Shown here: one piece after another, positions 45,400 through 58,660 of the stretch
Layout: each line of letters begins with the position of its first letter
Numbering within the stretch: position 1 is the first letter of the stretch
Source: Acidobacteriota bacterium
Lineage (GTDB): Bacteria; Acidobacteriota; Blastocatellia; RBC074
Direction: 5' to 3'
NCBI GenBank assembly: GCA_016715865.1
Contig: JADJXM010000004.1
Coordinates: 62,001-126,000, forward strand
DNA: 64,000 nt
Notes under the pieces: generated by a model
Seen by the model: the letters and a program-made list of their open reading frames with translations, nothing else
Told to the model about the DNA's origin: nothing
The model's database searches: none
Translations under genes and position numbers: made by a program

Positions 45400-46056
45400 C
45401 TATAAAGCCAGGATCATCTGCGCAAGATTCACGAGCGGAGAGATGAGGGCGCTCGTCACGCCCATCCGAACCAGCATGAAGATGACAAGAAAACCCGCCC
45501 AGACGGGGATCTGAGCGTAGATTTCGGACAGGCTGTCCGGCAGCAGATTCCTCAACACGTGGCTGCCGTCAAGTGGTGGAACTGGTATCAGATTGAAAAC
45601 GGCGAGGATGATATTCAGATAGATGCCGATCTGGAGCATCATCGCAATCGGCTGGTTGAAGCCGCCTGTGATGCCGGGTGAGATCGCCGATCCGCCGATG
45701 ATCACCTTGTAGAGCACGATGCAGAGCGCGGCGAGCAGGATATTACTGATGGGGCCGGCCAGTGCGATCATGATCTCTCCCATCTTGCGATCGCGAAGAT
45801 TCATGGGATTGAATGGCACCGGCTTGGCCCAACCGAACATCCATCCACCCGTTGTGATCGCGATCAGCGGAAAGATGATCGTTCCGAAGATATCGATGTG
45901 CGGCAGTGGATTGAGCGTGATGCGTCCCAGATAACGTCCAGTCGGGTCGCCCGACTGCTCGGCCGCCCAGGCGTGCGCACACTCGTGTACAGTCAGTGAT
46001 AACAGAAAGACGACAAACCAGATGATGATTACGACGGGGTCCAACAAGATAGACAC
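45400..46056 (-). CDS. Site-2 protease-type M50 zinc metalloprotease
   Basis: Intramembrane protease, 218 aa with about five or six hydrophobic spans. Active-site HExxH is HECAHAW (about 24-30); the third ligand motif is VPPLDGSHVL (about 157-166). It is the short form without PDZ or CBS domains. The start is a GTG very close to AGGAG; TTG codons 3-4 codons downstream are alternatives. Its physiological substrate is unknown. Confidence 0.9.
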   Translation of the reverse strand: MSILLDPVVIIIWFVVFLLSLTVHECAHAWAAEQSGDPTGRYLGRITLNPLPHIDIFGTIIFPLIAITTGGWMFGWAKPVPFNPMNLRDRKMGEIMIALAGPISNILLAALCIVLYKVIIGGSAISPGITGGFNQPIAMMLQIGIYLNIILAVFNLIPVPPLDGSHVLRNLLPDSLSEIYAQIPVWAGFLVIFMLVRMGVTSALISPLVNLAQMILAL

Positions 46057-46143
46057 ACTCCTGAAAATCAGTGGAATATTCTAAAAAGTCACAGTATCAC
46101 GCGCCGAAAAGACCTGTCAATTTGCAGTCTGTCTCAATCTGCC

Positions 46144-46443
46144 TCAATCTGCGGCCTGGTATTCCACAGTCAGGCTGAACTCGATTCTGACTGCCCTCCG
46201 GACAATCTCCCGCGAAGAGACGACGACAGCCCCGCGCGCCACCGCGAGGTCATAAACGTGCCCTGTCAGGTCATAATGCGGGATCGATTTTTGCTGAAAC
46301 CACTCCCGGCGCAGCCCAAGACTTTCGGCAAATTCGTGAAGCTCTTCGAGCGATGCATCAGAGACCAGATGCCCGCACCGCTGGTACCAGAATCGAATCG
46401 GCCCACGCGCTCCGTTCTGAAAGGAATCGATCAGGATCGCCAT
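46144..46443 (-). CDS. DUF4031 domain protein
   Basis: The protein has 99 aa. The pattern CGHLVSDASLEELHEFAESL then GLRREWFQ, HYDLTGHVYDLAVARGA and VSSREIVRRAV matches the small DUF4031 family, of unknown function. It is cytoplasmic with no signal. Next to a lysine-rich small protein gene. Confidence 0.8.
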   Translation of the reverse strand: MAILIDSFQNGARGPIRFWYQRCGHLVSDASLEELHEFAESLGLRREWFQQKSIPHYDLTGHVYDLAVARGAVVVSSREIVRRAVRIEFSLTVEYQAAD

Positions 46444-46467
46444 CTTTATACTATTTCCATAAAGGTA

Positions 46468-46875
46468 TCAGGATGCGATCTGCCTGGCTGCTCTTTTCGG
46501 CGCCCGGCCCGCCGTTTTTTTCGCCCGTGAACTCTTCCGCTTCGATTTGTTCACGCCATTTCCGCCCGACGCACTGACGGTTGCTTCGTCAACCTTTACG
46601 GGGGCTTTCTTCCCCGTCTTCAGGACCGCGTCTTTACCATCGCCCACAGATATATCGGTCTTGCTGATCTTGGCCTGAAGTTCCTCGAGAAACGTGATGG
46701 TTCGTTTCAATTCCTTTTCGAACTTGTCGTCGCTCAGCTTCCGCTTCGTCTTTTTGATGGCTTTTTTGACCCGTCCGACCAGACGGTTTCCGCCTTTTTC
46801 CTTCTTCTCTTTAGGCGTTTTTCGGGTCTTCACTTCTGCAGTTTGTTCAACGGTCTTTGTTGCTGTCTTCGCCAT
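46468..46875 (-). CDS. Lysine-rich basic protein, histone H1-like composition
   Basis: The protein has 135 aa, strongly basic (many Lys/Arg, for example RVKKAIKKTKRKLSD and the tail KSKRKSSRAKKTAGRAPKRA). A central helical stretch (FEKELKRTITFLEELQAKIS, about 52-71) could be a coiled coil. The composition suggests nucleic-acid binding, but no defined family was recognised. TGAGG precedes the ATG. Confidence 0.65.
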   Translation of the reverse strand: MAKTATKTVEQTAEVKTRKTPKEKKEKGGNRLVGRVKKAIKKTKRKLSDDKFEKELKRTITFLEELQAKISKTDISVGDGKDAVLKTGKKAPVKVDEATVSASGGNGVNKSKRKSSRAKKTAGRAPKRAARQIAS

Positions 46876-46960
46876 ATGGTGCCTCAGGTTTCATTTTACA
46901 TCTTGACATCAGTTAAAATGATCAAACAATTGGTTATCAGTATATAACAAGGAGAATTAA

Positions 46961-47275
46961 ATGGGAGAGGCGAGGATAGAAATTTTCAGGAAGATGCTCG
47001 TCACCGAGCCGGGCAACACAGCCGTAAGATTCGGACTGGCGAATGAATTATTGAAACTGGAAAGGTACGATGAGGCCGCCGACGAGTTACAGCGATATAT
47101 CTCTGACGCTGACGACCAGGGAGCCGCCTATGGAAAACTGGCCCAGGCGCTCGATCATCTCGGTCGGAGCGACGAGGCCCGCAAAGCATACGAACAAGGC
47201 ATCGCAGCCGCCACCCGGCATGGCCATCCGGGCATGGCTCAGGAATTTCAAATGGCTCTCGATGATCTGATCTGA
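46961..47275 (+). CDS. Tetratricopeptide repeat protein
   Basis: The protein has 104 aa with about two and a half TPR units: NTAVRFGLANELLKLERYDE then AADELQRYIS, and GAAYGKLAQALDHLGRSDEA then RKAYEQGI. It is cytoplasmic and probably a protein-interaction module. AAGGAG is ideally placed before the ATG. Convergent with the anti-sigma gene, with only 13 bp between the stops. Confidence 0.88.
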   Translation: MGEARIEIFRKMLVTEPGNTAVRFGLANELLKLERYDEAADELQRYISDADDQGAAYGKLAQALDHLGRSDEARKAYEQGIAAATRHGHPGMAQEFQMALDDLI

Positions 47276-47288
47276 GTCATCCCGCGGT

Positions 47289-48203
47289 TCACAGTTTCAT
47301 CTTCAAATCTTCGATGAAATCGCGATCCTTGGTTCCGGCATGACAGACGAGGCATGATTGCTGTCCGCGTTCCTCGAGATCGGAGACCAGGGCGTATGTC
47401 AGCCCGCGATCGGTCCATGTGATGAGCTTGAACCCGTTGACGTTCTGATAATGGAAGGTCAGCCCTTTGGTGAATATCTCTTCACCACCGGAAGGTCGGG
47501 CGACGGTATATGAAGTGGCGACCAGAGTGATTGGACGGTGGCGCATCCTGTAGGCGACGAACGCTGCATAATCGTTATTAAAAGCGACCAGCCTGCCGCC
47601 TTCCAGATGGTACAGCTTCTCCTGTCCCGATGCTTCCTGGTAATTCGGCAACTCGAGGCTGAACGATACCTTGCCGGCAAACCAGGACGAGATCTCGCCG
47701 GGCGATGTCGTCTCGATTTCAAGCGGCAACTGTCCCTTGATCCTCCTCATGTGAGTATCGACGGCCATGCGTGCGAAGTCTCCCGTCGGCTGAACAGTCT
47801 GTCGTTGCGTATAAGCCATCAGGTAACCGGCAAACCCGATCGTCGCAACCACCAAAGCCATTGCCAGAATGCGTACAGGTGTGAACGAAAATGAACTCGC
47901 CGGAGCAGGCTCCCAGAATTGAGACAAGGTCTGTTTAACGCGCCGGCGAAGCCTTTGCGGAACATCGATCCCCGGCGAAATTTCTGAAAGCTGCTCGGCA
48001 ATCCTGGCGCGCAATTCAGAGGGAGCCTGATAAAGCGGCTGAGCGTTTCTCACCTGAGCCAGCAGCATCCGCTCCTGCTCGAACCTGTCGGAACAATCCG
48101 TGCAATCACGCAGGTGCTGCTCGATCTCGGCATACTCGTTGTCATGCAGTTCATCGTCCAGATAAAACGAGATCTGCCCAAGAATGTTCTCGCAGTGACT
48201 CAT
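47289..48203 (-). CDS. Transmembrane zinc-finger anti-sigma factor with periplasmic CXXCH motif
   Basis: The protein has 304 aa. The N-terminal zf-HC2/ZAS module shows H30-x3-C34-x2-C37 (HLRDCTDC). One transmembrane span at about 111-131 (ILAMALVVATIGFAGYLMAY) leads to a predicted periplasmic domain of about 170 residues. Near its end is C284-L-V-C287-H288 (QQSCLVCHAG), the CXXCH form used for covalent haem c attachment. It lies 37 bp after the ECF sigma gene, as expected for a cognate anti-sigma. Whether haem is bound is unproven; a redox-active dithiol or metal site is an alternative. Confidence 0.85.
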   Translation of the reverse strand: MSHCENILGQISFYLDDELHDNEYAEIEQHLRDCTDCSDRFEQERMLLAQVRNAQPLYQAPSELRARIAEQLSEISPGIDVPQRLRRRVKQTLSQFWEPAPASSFSFTPVRILAMALVVATIGFAGYLMAYTQRQTVQPTGDFARMAVDTHMRRIKGQLPLEIETTSPGEISSWFAGKVSFSLELPNYQEASGQEKLYHLEGGRLVAFNNDYAAFVAYRMRHRPITLVATSYTVARPSGGEEIFTKGLTFHYQNVNGFKLITWTDRGLTYALVSDLEERGQQSCLVCHAGTKDRDFIEDLKMKL

Positions 48204-48240
48204 CGACTTAACTTTGCCTCTCCGACTCAAAATGACCAGT

Positions 48241-48786
48241 TCAACCCGAATTTGGCTGCCATTGAATAAGCAGCAGTCGTAGTTGTTCCCTCGCCCGCCC
48301 GAGCCGTGACATGACCGTCCCGGCCGGACATTGCAGAATTCCCGCGATCTGCTTGTAACTGAATCCTTCCAGATCGCGGAGCACTATCACCTCCCTGTAA
48401 TGAACCGGAAGCTGTTCGATCGCGGCACGCACGTGCTGCCTTTCAAGTTTTCTGATCAGGTTGGCGTGCGGATTCTCAGCGCTCTCATCCAGAACCTGCC
48501 AGAAATCCTCTTCCCCGGCGTCGATCTCGATGAACCGGGGCCCGCTGTTCGTATGACGCAACTGATTCAGTCTGATGTTGCGCATGATTGCAAACAGCCA
48601 GCTCTTCAGGTTGCTGTCGGGAGCCAGACTGCCGAATGCCCTTGTCGCTCGAAGATAGGTCTCCTGAACCAGATCTTCCGCCTCTGACCTGTTTCTGGTC
48701 AGAACCATGGCGAAACTGAAAAGCGCATCCAGGTGATCGAGTGCCGCATGCCTGAATTCCGCATTATCTTGAACGGGATTTTGCAT
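48241..48786 (-). CDS. ECF RNA polymerase sigma factor, partner of the anti-sigma factor
   Basis: The protein has 181 aa from the ATG at 48786. Region 2: ALFSFAMVLTRNRSEAEDLV then QETYLRATRAF, SWLFAIMRNIRLNQLR. Region 4: AAIEQLPVHYREVIVLRDLE then GFSYKQIAGILQCPAGTVMSRL. The frame is open to 48852, but a candidate promoter -10 box at 48841-48848 would make those extra codons untranscribed, so the internal ATG is preferred. Divergent from katG across about 340 bp. Confidence 0.88.
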   Translation of the reverse strand: MQNPVQDNAEFRHAALDHLDALFSFAMVLTRNRSEAEDLVQETYLRATRAFGSLAPDSNLKSWLFAIMRNIRLNQLRHTNSGPRFIEIDAGEEDFWQVLDESAENPHANLIRKLERQHVRAAIEQLPVHYREVIVLRDLEGFSYKQIAGILQCPAGTVMSRLGRAREQLRLLLIQWQPNSG

Positions 48787-48840
48787 ATTCTCTGCATTCA
48801 ACGCCCTTCGGCGCTCTTCGTCATTCAGATGCCATACTCC

Positions 48841-48867
48841 ATAACACGTCACGCGCCGGAATATTCC
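48841..48867 (-). promoter_or_regulatory. Candidate ECF promoter for the sigma/anti-sigma operon
   Basis: On the minus strand: GGAAT (48867-48863), 14 nt, CGTGTTAT (48848-48841). The identical arrangement occurs on the plus strand in front of katG. GGAA-type -35 boxes are typical of ECF sigma factors. GGAATATTCC at 48858-48867 is also a perfect 10-bp palindrome. Confidence 0.5.
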
Positions 48868-48896
48868 CCGGATCTGAAAAAAAATGGCAGCGGTCT

Positions 48897-48923
48897 GGAA
48901 TAAACCTCGACTTTGCGTGTTCT
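48897..48923 (+). promoter_or_regulatory. Candidate ECF promoter for katG
   Basis: GGAAT (48897-48901), 14 nt, CGTGTTCT (48916-48923), matching the promoter-like motif on the opposite strand in elements and spacing. The predicted transcript start near 48930 gives a leader of about 200 nt before the katG ATG. Confidence 0.5.
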
Positions 48924-48927
48924 ATTC

Positions 48928-48947
48928 ATTGAAACCAATGTTTCAAT
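48928..48947. promoter_or_regulatory. Palindrome at the predicted katG transcription start
   Basis: ATTGAAAC-CAAT-GTTTCAAT: perfect 8-bp arms with a 4-nt centre, just downstream of the candidate -10 box. The placement suits a repressor operator or a small leader hairpin. Confidence 0.45.
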
Positions 48948-48977
48948 TCAATCACGCAAGTCGAAAAGATTTATCTG

Positions 48978-49017
48978 CCGTTATTGGCGGCGCCATTTCC
49001 GGCGCCGCCAATGGCGG
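48978..49017 (+). promoter_or_regulatory. Strong GC hairpin in the katG leader
   Basis: ATTGGCGGCGCC (48983-48994) and GGCGCCGCCAAT (49001-49012) form a perfect 12-bp stem with a 6-nt loop, extendable by five pairs including two G-T wobbles. No T-run follows, so it is more likely a leader structure or attenuator than a simple terminator. Confidence 0.5.
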
Positions 49018-49129
49018 ATTTCGTCAGTTGTAGTTCATTATTATAGATGAGATGAGTGCCATGAACGAAAACAGGGCGGCAAAAAATCTGCAGCCCGAAA
49101 CACACCGGTTCGGAAATAAGGAGAAGTCA

Positions 49130-53024
<3,895 letters not shown>

Positions 53025-53059
53025 CGGTCGTTTTGCTTTCTCTTTTCAATATTTTTAAG

Positions 53060-53236
53060 TAATTGCTCGGGCCCGGGTTAAGTTTCCAGTGGAAGAAGTT
53101 TCCAGTTTCCAGATTTCCTGACGGGACAGGTTTATTCCTCTTGGCAAGGTTACCATTGTGATTAACAGCAAACCGTCGAGAAGCGACTGGAAACTGGAAA
53201 CTCCCGACTGGAAACTTAACCAGGGTCTGTGTAGTT
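53060..53236. repeat. Inverted-repeat element E11 (GTTTCCA heptad type) between divergent genes
   Basis: Arms 53078-53112 and 53187-53219 are inverted GTTTCCA units, flanked outside by a degraded ATTGCTCGGG / GTAGTTAC pair like the outer parts of E1 and E7. The rest of the 445-bp region up to 53469 holds no gene I can support; a TATAAT at 53406-53411 may be the -10 box of the M48 gene. Confidence 0.8.
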
Positions 53237-53469
53237 ACAATATTAAACGGGATGATGCTGCGATCCGCATCTTGTTGCAGGTTCGAGTGATACTAGCACT
53301 GCTCCGATACCTGCTCAAGCGTCATGATCGTTGAAAATGAATGGGATTTAACGTTCGAAGGTCAACCCGAACCGCCGAATCGACGTCTAAACGTTTGATT
53401 TATTGTATAATTGGATTGATTCAAATATGCCGGATGGAAGACAAGCAGCAAGCAAGATGGAGGAATGTG

Positions 53470-54687
53470 ATGATCCAAAAAGCGTTTCGATTTGTGGGTG
53501 CTCTGATGCTATCGCTGTCGCTGACAGTGATGCCGGTGGCTGCGCAGAGTAAAGATCTGAAACCGCTCGACGAAAAGAACAATCCCTTGCTGATCGGAAA
53601 GAGAGACATCAACAAGGGACAACTGGCATTCTATTCGATCGACAAGGAGATTGCTCTGGGCCGCCAGATGGCTATGGAGATCGACCGTTCCTCGCAACTG
53701 GTGACCGACCCTATCGTCAATGAATTCATCAACCGTGTCAGCCAGAATATCGTTTTGCATTCGGACGCCAAAATCCCGTTCACGATCAAAGTTATCGATT
53801 CGAACGAGATCAACGCATTTGCGCTGCCCGGCGGATTTCTATACGTCAATCGCGGGCTGCTCGAGGCCGCGGACAACGAAGCTGAAGTCGCCGGCGTGCT
53901 GGCGCACGAGATCGCGCATGTCACTGCACGGCACGGCATCGAGCAGGCATCCAAAGGCCAGTTGCTCAATATCGCATCGATTCCGCTGATCTTCTTCGGC
54001 GGACTCGGCGGCTTTATCGTGCAGCAGGTTGCGGGAATTGCTGTTCCACTGACGTTTCTCAAGTTTTCGCGCGGGGCCGAAAAGGAAGCCGATCGCCTCG
54101 GCGCCCAGTACATGTGGGCCGCCGGATATGATCCGAACGCGTTGATCAGCTTTTTCGAAAAATTGCAGGCGAAGAACAAAAAGGAGCCCGGCACGCTTGC
54201 CAAGGTTTTCAGCTCGCATCCGATGACCGGCGACCGGATCAAGGAGACGCAAAAACTGATTGTTCGATTCCCCGAGAAATCCGAGTATCAGCTGAGCAGT
54301 TCCGATTTCAACCAGATCAAGTCGCGGCTCTATGCAGTCAGCGCGGCCAGCCGTTCAATGGGCGGTGAGGATATGAACCGACCGACACTCAAACGTCGTC
54401 CGCAGCGAACGGATAATGACACCACAGGCGAACCGGTCGATAACGATCGCCCGACACTCAAACGTCGCGACTCTTCGTCGGATGAGGCTGAAAGAACTGG
54501 CGACTCTTCAGACGTTTCCGATCGCCCGGTTCTGAAGCGCCGTGAAGGCAGCTCGGCGGAACCAGAACCGGCGCCCGAAAAACCGGCTGAAAAGCCCGCC
54601 GAAAAATCGCCGGATGCGCCTGCGGATCAATCGAAAAGTGCTCCCGAAAAACCGGTTCTCAAACGAAAGCCTGATTCGGGGAATTAG
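53470..54687 (+). CDS. Exported M48-family metalloprotease with repetitive basic C-terminal tail
   Basis: The protein has 405 aa. Signal peptide about 1-26 (FRFVGALMLSLSLTVMPVAA). The M48 domain has HEIAH at 146-150 and the third ligand in GAEKEADRLGAQ (about 202-213), and resembles the BepA-like periplasmic proteases that act in outer-membrane protein quality control. Residues about 300-405 form a charged Pro/Glu/Ser tail with four copies of (R/K)P(T/V)LKR(R/K) at 304-310, 327-333, 352-358 and 394-400. GGAGG lies 6 bases before the ATG at 53470. Confidence 0.88.
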   Translation: MIQKAFRFVGALMLSLSLTVMPVAAQSKDLKPLDEKNNPLLIGKRDINKGQLAFYSIDKEIALGRQMAMEIDRSSQLVTDPIVNEFINRVSQNIVLHSDAKIPFTIKVIDSNEINAFALPGGFLYVNRGLLEAADNEAEVAGVLAHEIAHVTARHGIEQASKGQLLNIASIPLIFFGGLGGFIVQQVAGIAVPLTFLKFSRGAEKEADRLGAQYMWAAGYDPNALISFFEKLQAKNKKEPGTLAKVFSSHPMTGDRIKETQKLIVRFPEKSEYQLSSSDFNQIKSRLYAVSAASRSMGGEDMNRPTLKRRPQRTDNDTTGEPVDNDRPTLKRRDSSSDEAERTGDSSDVSDRPVLKRREGSSAEPEPAPEKPAEKPAEKSPDAPADQSKSAPEKPVLKRKPDSGN

Positions 54688-54697
54688 GGGGAGAAAA

Positions 54698-54741
54698 AGT
54701 TTCCAGTGAAACACGGTACTTTGCGCGTTTCACTGGAAACT
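54698..54741. terminator. Hairpin element E12 (GTTTCCA type) between convergent genes
   Basis: AGTTTCCAGTGAAAC (54698-54712) and GTTTCACTGGAAACT (54727-54741) form a perfect 15-bp stem with a 14-nt loop, 10 bp from both flanking stop codons. It is preceded by an A-run on the plus strand. Probably a bidirectional transcription stop and the smallest member of the repeat family. Confidence 0.65.
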
Positions 54742-54751
54742 GGAAACTTCT

Positions 54752-55027
54752 TTACTCTTCAACTCCCCTCTGGTGTTCGCTTTCTTCGATGGCCCGGCCT
54801 TCGGGACTGATCTCGCTCGAGCGCATTGCTCCGGTTCCCCGCCTTCCAAGCACGAGCATGACGGCGCCGAAGGCGAGCATCGCCAATCCCCACCACAGAT
54901 TTATGTTCATGCCCAGGCTGTGACGCTGGTAAATTTCACTGCCGCCAGTGGCGAGTCCATAGCCGCCAACAAGAACTCCAAAGATCACAAACATCAATCC
55001 GATTGGAATGCGAATATCGAGTCCCAT
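54752..55027 (-). CDS. Small membrane protein with two transmembrane segments
   Basis: The protein has 91 aa. The segments IPIGLMFVIFGVLVGGYGLA and WWGLAMLAFGAVMLVLG are membrane spans, followed by a polar acidic tail. AAAGGAG upstream fits the second of two adjacent ATGs. It lies 12 bp after the sodium symporter gene and may be an accessory subunit of it. No named family recognised. Confidence 0.72.
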   Translation of the reverse strand: MGLDIRIPIGLMFVIFGVLVGGYGLATGGSEIYQRHSLGMNINLWWGLAMLAFGAVMLVLGRRGTGAMRSSEISPEGRAIEESEHQRGVEE

Positions 55028-55039
55028 CATCCCTCTCCT

Positions 55040-56827
<1,788 letters not shown>

Positions 56828-56851
56828 CGAATGATCTCCAATTCAATTGGA

Positions 56852-56951
56852 GCGGAACCGGGAGCGTTAGCGAGCGGGTCATGATAAATATTCCCATTTA
56901 TCCTGGCCCGGTCACTAACGCTCCCGGTTCCGCAGTTCCGCAGGTTCCGCA
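56852..56951. repeat. Inverted-repeat element E13 (GGAACCGGGAGCG type)
   Basis: Perfect 18-bp arms (56852-56869 and 56916-56933) enclose about 46 nt. The right arm is followed by two further TTCCGCA(G) repeats that run to the ROK gene stop at 56952. It lies between the ROK stop and the symporter start, both on the minus strand. Confidence 0.85.
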
Positions 56952-58013
56952 CTAAATGTCGAGTACCTGTTGAGCCAGACGTGCGGCTCCGGGCAGCACA
57001 GACTTCTCTCCAAGGGATGAAACAGTGATCCTGCAATCGACCTGGGGGTTAGACCATCGTGAAGCCTCATCTCTGATCTCGTCGAGATAAGGTTTGATCG
57101 CAAGCCCCACAGCTCCGCTCAGGATGATCGCTTCAGGATTGAGCACGGCAATCAGGCTCGCAAGGCTTCGGCCCAGCCAGCCGATCAGATCGCTGATCAC
57201 GGCCTGCGCCAGTGCATCGTCAGCTCGCGCCGATCGGAGGATCGTTTCGACATCGAGCCGCGTCGCGTCCGCCTTGATCAATTTCCCGAGCAGCGTATTC
57301 GGGTTCGAGCTCCACAGTTCGATGGCTTTCCGAGTAATGGCCGGGCCCGTCGCCTCGGCGCCGAGGCACCCCTGATCGCGATAGTCGTTCTTCCACGCCT
57401 CTGCCGGGCTAAGCCATGCGATCGCGCCGGCATGCCCGGAGGTTCCGCGAAGCGGCCGTCCATTGACCAGGATTCCCGCCTCGATATCTTCTCCGATGGA
57501 GAGGCAGACGAGATTCGATCTTCCGCGCGCGGCGCCGATCCAGCCTTCGGCCGCGACCATGCAATTTGCCCGTGACTCGATGAAGATGCCAGGATGCGCC
57601 GAAATTTTGAGCTGAGCGCGGGCGCTGCTTCGCCCGGCGGCTCTGCGAATATCATGTCCTGATTCATTCAGAAATTCTTCGATCAGTCCGCGCAGGTTGA
57701 CCCGCGTCCAGCCTTTCATACCCTCGATCGTGACACGGCCGGTCGACGGATCGACCAGACCCGGCACAGCGATCCCGATCCCGGCGATATCGGCCTGACC
57801 ACGTGCCTCGCCGGCTGCAAGCGAAAGGATAAGCCCGGTCATCGCCTGCGCTACCGAGCGCGTCGTGCGTTGCGGCGTTTCGATCTGTTGTTTGGCAAGC
57901 GCGCGACCTCGGACATCGATCAGCGCCGCTGTGATAATGTCCCTCTCGAATCGTATGCCGATTAAATGCTCTTCAACTGATCGCTGCGAGAGCCCTGCGT
58001 CATTTTTATTCAC
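56952..58013 (-). CDS. ROK family protein (sugar kinase or regulator type)
   Basis: The protein has 353 aa. It has the ROK sugar-kinase fold (ADIAGIGIAVPGLVDPSTGR near 75 and a C-terminal NPEAIILSGAVG near 290). The Cys-rich zinc signature of ROK kinases (CGCxGC) is not present; the matching region reads DQGCLGAEATG. There is no N-terminal helix-turn-helix, so it is not a NagC-type repressor. It may be a divergent glucokinase. The start is a GTG with AGGTG upstream. Confidence 0.78.
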   Translation of the reverse strand: MNKNDAGLSQRSVEEHLIGIRFERDIITAALIDVRGRALAKQQIETPQRTTRSVAQAMTGLILSLAAGEARGQADIAGIGIAVPGLVDPSTGRVTIEGMKGWTRVNLRGLIEEFLNESGHDIRRAAGRSSARAQLKISAHPGIFIESRANCMVAAEGWIGAARGRSNLVCLSIGEDIEAGILVNGRPLRGTSGHAGAIAWLSPAEAWKNDYRDQGCLGAEATGPAITRKAIELWSSNPNTLLGKLIKADATRLDVETILRSARADDALAQAVISDLIGWLGRSLASLIAVLNPEAIILSGAVGLAIKPYLDEIRDEASRWSNPQVDCRITVSSLGEKSVLPGAARLAQQVLDI

Positions 58014-58124
58014 GTTGAATCACCTGAATCGTTTTTGACCACGGCAAAAGCCGGGGCTATTATACATCCGGTTTGTCCGGGCAGAAGGACTTTGCAACCA
58101 ATTAGCCGATCTGGAGACTTCTCA

Positions 58125-58652
58125 ATGCTTCAAATGAAATCTTTCGCGATCCATCTTTTTTTATTGATTGTTTTCATCGGACTGACCGGCTGTGGATCGA
58201 CACCCGGGAACGAGCCGACAACAGCCCGAACGGCGACATCGCCGACACCACAGCCCGGCGCCTCGCCCGCAGCCGCCACGACAACCGAGGATGGAATGAA
58301 GACAGCGCCATCCGGGCTGCAATACCAGGATCTGACCGTCGGCATCGGGCAGAAACCGTTTCTGGGCCAGACGCTGCTGGTCGCTTACGCCGGCTATAAC
58401 ACAAAGGGCATCAAGTTCGACAGCGGAACCATCGACTACCGTCCGGGCAAGGATCGCATGATCAAGGGTTTCGAAATGGGAATAATCGGCGCCAGGGGCA
58501 TCGAGCCAATGCGCGAAGGCGGCAAGCGGAAACTGATCATCCCGCCTGAGCTCGGCTATGGCGAACAGATCATGGGCACCATCCCGCCCAACTCAACCCT
58601 CATCTTCGAGATCGAACTGCTCAAGGTGAAAAACACAAACATGGGCTTCTGA
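58125..58652 (+). CDS. FKBP-type peptidyl-prolyl isomerase lipoprotein
   Basis: The protein has 175 aa. The lipobox LTGC (Cys23) follows a hydrophobic signal, then a Thr/Ala/Pro-rich linker to about 60, then an FKBP domain: SGLQYQDLTVGIGQKPFLGQ, FDSGTIDYRPGKDRMIKGFE, REGGKRKLIIPPELGYGEQI. It is expected to be anchored in the envelope and to assist protein folding. GGAG lies before the ATG at 58125. Stop-to-stop distance to the convergent NIPSNAP gene is only 8 bp. Confidence 0.9.
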   Translation: MLQMKSFAIHLFLLIVFIGLTGCGSTPGNEPTTARTATSPTPQPGASPAAATTTEDGMKTAPSGLQYQDLTVGIGQKPFLGQTLLVAYAGYNTKGIKFDSGTIDYRPGKDRMIKGFEMGIIGARGIEPMREGGKRKLIIPPELGYGEQIMGTIPPNSTLIFEIELLKVKNTNMGF

Positions 58653-58660
58653 ATCGGGAC

